In this document: positions 39,280-41,280 of the stretch, piece by piece
Position numbering within the stretch: the stretch's first letter is position 1
Layout: each line of letters starts with the position of its first letter
Assembly (NCBI GenBank): GCA_044868295.1
Contig: JBIOWF010000360.1
Coordinates: 1-41,280, forward strand
Length of the DNA: 41,280 bases
Direction: 5' to 3'
Source: JBIOWF01 sp044868295
GTDB lineage: Bacteria; Actinomycetota; Actinomycetes; Streptosporangiales; Streptosporangiaceae
Translations under genes and position numbers: made by a program
Notes under the pieces: generated by a model
Databases searched by the model: none
What the model was told of the DNA's origin: nothing
Seen by the model: the letters and a program-made list of their open reading frames with translations, nothing else

Positions 39280-39303
39280 AAAAAGGCCCGCACAAGGCGG
39301 GCC
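39280..39303 (-). terminator. Rho-independent terminator
   Basis: On the minus strand GGCCCGC and GCGGGCC form a 7-bp stem with a 5-nt loop, followed by TTTTTGAT. It lies 30 bp after the gene ending at 39334, so it probably ends the unit carrying the glycosyltransferase and metalloprotease. Confidence 0.8.
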
Positions 39304-39333
39304 AGATTCCGCAAATGATCTACTGAAGCTCAA

Positions 39334-39543
39334 CTAGTCATCAGCAAGATCGATGCATGGGCCTTCTTCGACTGATGGCCGATAGCGGTACACCGGCCCG
39401 CGATCGCTGCGGCGCGATTCCCGCTGCCGCTCTGCCATCTCAGCGGTGATCGCCTGCCGCTCATGCTCAGAAAGCGTGCCGAGCTTCGGAAGCCGTTCCA
39501 GGGGCGGTAGCGCGAGCAGGTCATCCAGCGTCATCCACGTCAC
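39334..39543 (-). CDS. Small hypothetical phage protein
   Basis: A 69-residue protein starting at GTG 39543, overlapping the metalloprotease stop (GTGA), so the two are coupled. It is acidic and helical (MTWMTLDDLLALPPLERLPKLGTLSEHERQAITAEMAERQRESRRSD). There is no signal peptide. A small coupled gene after a metalloprotease could be an immunity or chaperone protein, but nothing in the sequence shows this. Confidence 0.55.
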   Translation of the reverse strand: MTWMTLDDLLALPPLERLPKLGTLSEHERQAITAEMAERQRESRRSDRGPVYRYRPSVEEGPCIDLADD

Positions 39544-40397
39544 CTCAGTAGGCCCAGCCGTCGGAATGCCTCACTCAAAGCCGACGCGATCGGCTCGAAG
39601 TCGTCAGCGTTCCAGTATCCGGGGTAGCCGTCGGCGAAGCCAGTCCCGGGGATGACTTGTTCGCCGTTGGCAGGGTCCTGAGCCAGCTCCAAATCGGCAA
39701 GCATGCCCGGGTCGCCGGATTGAGTGGCGATCCATTGCGCGTACGAACGACCGAACATCTCGCGAGGGCTCAGCAAGTAGTCGACGTGCGCGTGGTCAAC
39801 GTCGAGTTCGTTGACGATGCCGTCAGGGCGGCGGCGCCGAACCAGGATGGAGCCGTCTGGGAGGCTCTTGATCGACTGCAGCACTTGTGTCGTACGGCTG
39901 CTCTGGACGGCTTTCCACCATTCGTTGAAGTTCTCGCCGGAGCCCAGTTGGGTCTCTACGGTGAATGCCCGAGCGGGGGGAAGTCCCGCGCGATCAAGGA
40001 AGTGCCCGAGTTCGTGAGCAGCGGTGATGTGCGGGTACCGCCCGTTCGGGTTGAGGTCGATCCGATTGCCTCGGTAGGCACCCAGATACCCCGGCCGGTC
40101 CTCTATCCCCAAAGGAATCGGGCGCATGCCGTCTGGCATGCGATGGACTCGATCAATGGCCGCTTGGGTGCGAGCCATGGCGGCACCATGCGGCTCGCTG
40201 GGGTCGACGTTGGAGACGAGATCCTTGATCCGATCCGCAGCCTCCGCATGCAGGGGCAGTTCGCGGCTACTGTCGGGCAGACGGCCAGATGCGCGGCGAA
40301 TGGCATCGTCCATCATCTTCGACAGACCGGGGCCTGTCGTTTCGCCGAATCTTCCATCCGGGCCGCGGGGATGCAGACGGGGGTCCCAGCTGCCCAT
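39540..40397 (-). CDS. Leader-tagged zinc metalloprotease-like phage protein
   Basis: A 285-residue protein starting at ATG 40397. The N terminus MGSWDPRLHPRGPDGRFGET is a DGRF-type leader as in phage effectors. Residues about 75-215 hold a zincin: AAHELGHFLD with HELGH (H128, E129, H132), and later PREMFGRSYAQWIA with a candidate third ligand E213. The C-terminal end is acidic (YPGYWNADDFEPIASALSEAF). The HExxH plus E.F.R.YAQW layout is that of phage and MuF-associated metallopeptidases. There is no signal peptide, so it could act inside cells or be ejected from the virion. Confidence 0.7.
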   Translation of the reverse strand: MGSWDPRLHPRGPDGRFGETTGPGLSKMMDDAIRRASGRLPDSSRELPLHAEAADRIKDLVSNVDPSEPHGAAMARTQAAIDRVHRMPDGMRPIPLGIEDRPGYLGAYRGNRIDLNPNGRYPHITAAHELGHFLDRAGLPPARAFTVETQLGSGENFNEWWKAVQSSRTTQVLQSIKSLPDGSILVRRRRPDGIVNELDVDHAHVDYLLSPREMFGRSYAQWIATQSGDPGMLADLELAQDPANGEQVIPGTGFADGYPGYWNADDFEPIASALSEAFRRLGLLR

Positions 40398-40443
40398 GAC
40401 GCCCCCTCAGCGGTGTCCGGATCAGGGGCGGCGGAGTAGGACG

Positions 40444-41121
40444 TCAGGCGTGGGCGAACTCTGCAACGACGGCCCGCACAGCTTCCGGATTTCCCTCGGC
40501 GGCGACATATCGGGCGGCGAGCTGGCCATTGGCGGTGTGCTGCGGCGATCCGAGGCCCATCTGCTGCTCATGCCACAGATGCCAGATCGTGCCAGGGTGT
40601 TTGATCGTCGGTCCGAGAAGAGCGTCAGCGGCGATCCGGTAGGCGGTGTCCTCGTAGGCGTACGCGATGAAGCGTTCATCCATGCCGCCTGCGCGCCACC
40701 AGCTTGACGGCTGGATGACCCATACGCCGCCAGTTGCCCAGTCGTGGGCGAGTTCCACGTCGCACTGTGCGGCCGGTGCGCCGGAAAGGTAAGCCTCGGT
40801 GCCCGCCCGCGAGAATGCGCGGTAGTGGACGTACGGCAGGTGCAGGAGCCCGTCCCGGGTGCCCTCGATCGCATCGAGAAGCGGACCACGCTCTGGGAGG
40901 GTGTCGGCGTCGCACAATACGACCACGTCGCATTCGGCCTCTTGGGCGAGCCTCACGCCGAGGTTGCGTGATCCAGCCCTACTGAACGGCTGGTGGCCGG
41001 AGTCGACGTCGAGGTGGGCCGCACCTGGGAGGAGATCCCGGAGGTGGGCGCGGACCGTCTCGTGGTGGCGCTCACGATCTGGCTGGCCCCCGCGCCACGG
41101 GACGACGACGGCGACACGCAT
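40444..41121 (-). CDS. GT-A (family 2-like) glycosyltransferase
   Basis: A 225-residue protein starting at ATG 41121 behind CAGGAGGG. It begins MRVAVVVPWRGGQPDRERHHETVRAHLRDLLPGA, a GT-A sugar-nucleotide half. CDVVVLCDADTLP supplies the DxD (71-73), AYAYEDTAYRIA an acidic acceptor motif, and HPGTIWHLWHEQ a late His pair. This looks like a glycosyltransferase of the chondroitin/galactosyl GT2/GT27 style. It is first of the visible leftward genes and probably works with the partial gene upstream in sugar transfer for virions or lysogens. Confidence 0.75.
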   Translation of the reverse strand: MRVAVVVPWRGGQPDRERHHETVRAHLRDLLPGAAHLDVDSGHQPFSRAGSRNLGVRLAQEAECDVVVLCDADTLPERGPLLDAIEGTRDGLLHLPYVHYRAFSRAGTEAYLSGAPAAQCDVELAHDWATGGVWVIQPSSWWRAGGMDERFIAYAYEDTAYRIAADALLGPTIKHPGTIWHLWHEQQMGLGSPQHTANGQLAARYVAAEGNPEAVRAVVAEFAHA

Positions 41122-41134
41122 GAGGCCCTCCTGG

Positions 41135-41280
41135 TCAGCTCTTGCGGCCGATACGGATGACGGTCACCCCTGCCTGGTCCGGCATGTAGCCGAACGGGTC
41201 GATGACGATCGAGCCGGGCGCCCATGCGATGTCGGCGAACTGGGGGTGCTTGGTAGCGACCATGTACACGCCCGGCTCGG
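41135..41280 (-). CDS. Partial gene, resembling C-terminal end of a UDP-sugar dehydrogenase
   Basis: Only the last 48 residues lie in the window: EPGVYMVATKHPQFADIAWAPGS, then IVIDPFGYMPDQAGVTVIRIGRKS and stop at 41135-41137. The pattern (V.T.H..FA...PGSIVIDPWGY-like, PDQ.GV..IRIG) recalls the C-terminal, UDP-binding end of nucleotide-sugar dehydrogenases. The reading is tentative, because the rest lies beyond the window edge. Its neighbour is a glycosyltransferase, which fits sugar-nucleotide metabolism. The gene ends 14 bases before the start of that gene. Confidence 0.5.
   Translation of the reverse strand, partial: EPGVYMVATKHPQFADIAWAPGSIVIDPFGYMPDQAGVTVIRIGRKS

Noticed and set aside
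1..41280. CRISPR arrays, rRNA, tRNA and insertion sequences
   Set aside because: No regularly spaced repeats with unique spacers, no RNA gene signatures and no transposase were seen on either strand.

Overview
The window is very GC-rich and uses many GTG starts, tightly overlapping genes (GTGA, ATGA and TGATG junctions) and strong purine ribosome sites. This fits the chromosome or a large replicon of a filamentous actinomycete (Streptomyces- or Streptosporangium-like). The genus cannot be fixed from the sequence alone. No rRNA, tRNA, CRISPR array, integrase, phage repressor or insertion sequence was seen.

Region A (1 to about 6.65 kb, plus strand) looks like the transfer module of an actinomycete conjugative element (AICE or plasmid type). 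It holds five small accessory genes separated by similar intergenic blocks, then two membrane 'spread'-type genes and a TraB-like FtsK/SpoIIIE DNA translocase joined by GTGA overlaps. Immediately after traB lies a cluster of GATCCGTG octamers spaced 11 and 22 bp apart, followed by an inverted copy. This is a good candidate for a clt/TRS site recognised by TraB, or for a regulator's operator.

Region B (about 6.7 to 9.8 kb) is cargo. It holds a Panacea-domain antitoxin overlapping an unassigned partner gene, behind a perfect palindrome that carries the same TTCGATC core as the octamer cluster. It also holds three genes for exported proteins: a small cysteine-containing protein, an HNH nuclease and a protein with two EF-hand-like loops. 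Clear hairpin terminators separate several of these units.

Region C (about 9.87 to 41.28 kb, almost all minus strand) is the late half of a long-tailed (siphovirus) prophage, read right to left. It contains glycosyl- and sugar-metabolism genes, a set of leader-tagged accessory proteins (metalloprotease, HipA/PI3K-like kinase, KOW protein), a nested small gene and HNH nuclease, and small and large terminase. These are followed by portal, MuF-like protein, P-loop kinase, scaffold, capsid, two paralogous GT-B glycosyltransferases interleaved with head-tail connector genes, and tail terminator and major tail protein. Then come the tail chaperones G and GT (-1 frameshift), a tape measure with an NlpC/P60 domain, small tail genes, a repeat-bearing Dit-like fusion, a hub-like protein, a fibre-like protein and the lysis region (amidase, collagen-like protein, holin-like protein). 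Two plus-strand 'moron' genes (PH-SHOCT and DUF4352-like) interrupt the late operon. The early/lysogeny half lies outside the window.

The most notable observations are four. Adjacent phage genes share an N-terminal MPHPYPGQEW-type leader in front of different domains, with a related DGRF-type leader on a metalloprotease. A long reading frame fuses the KOW protein to the HNH nuclease through a nested gene. Octamer repeats follow traB. Glycosyltransferases are interleaved with head genes.
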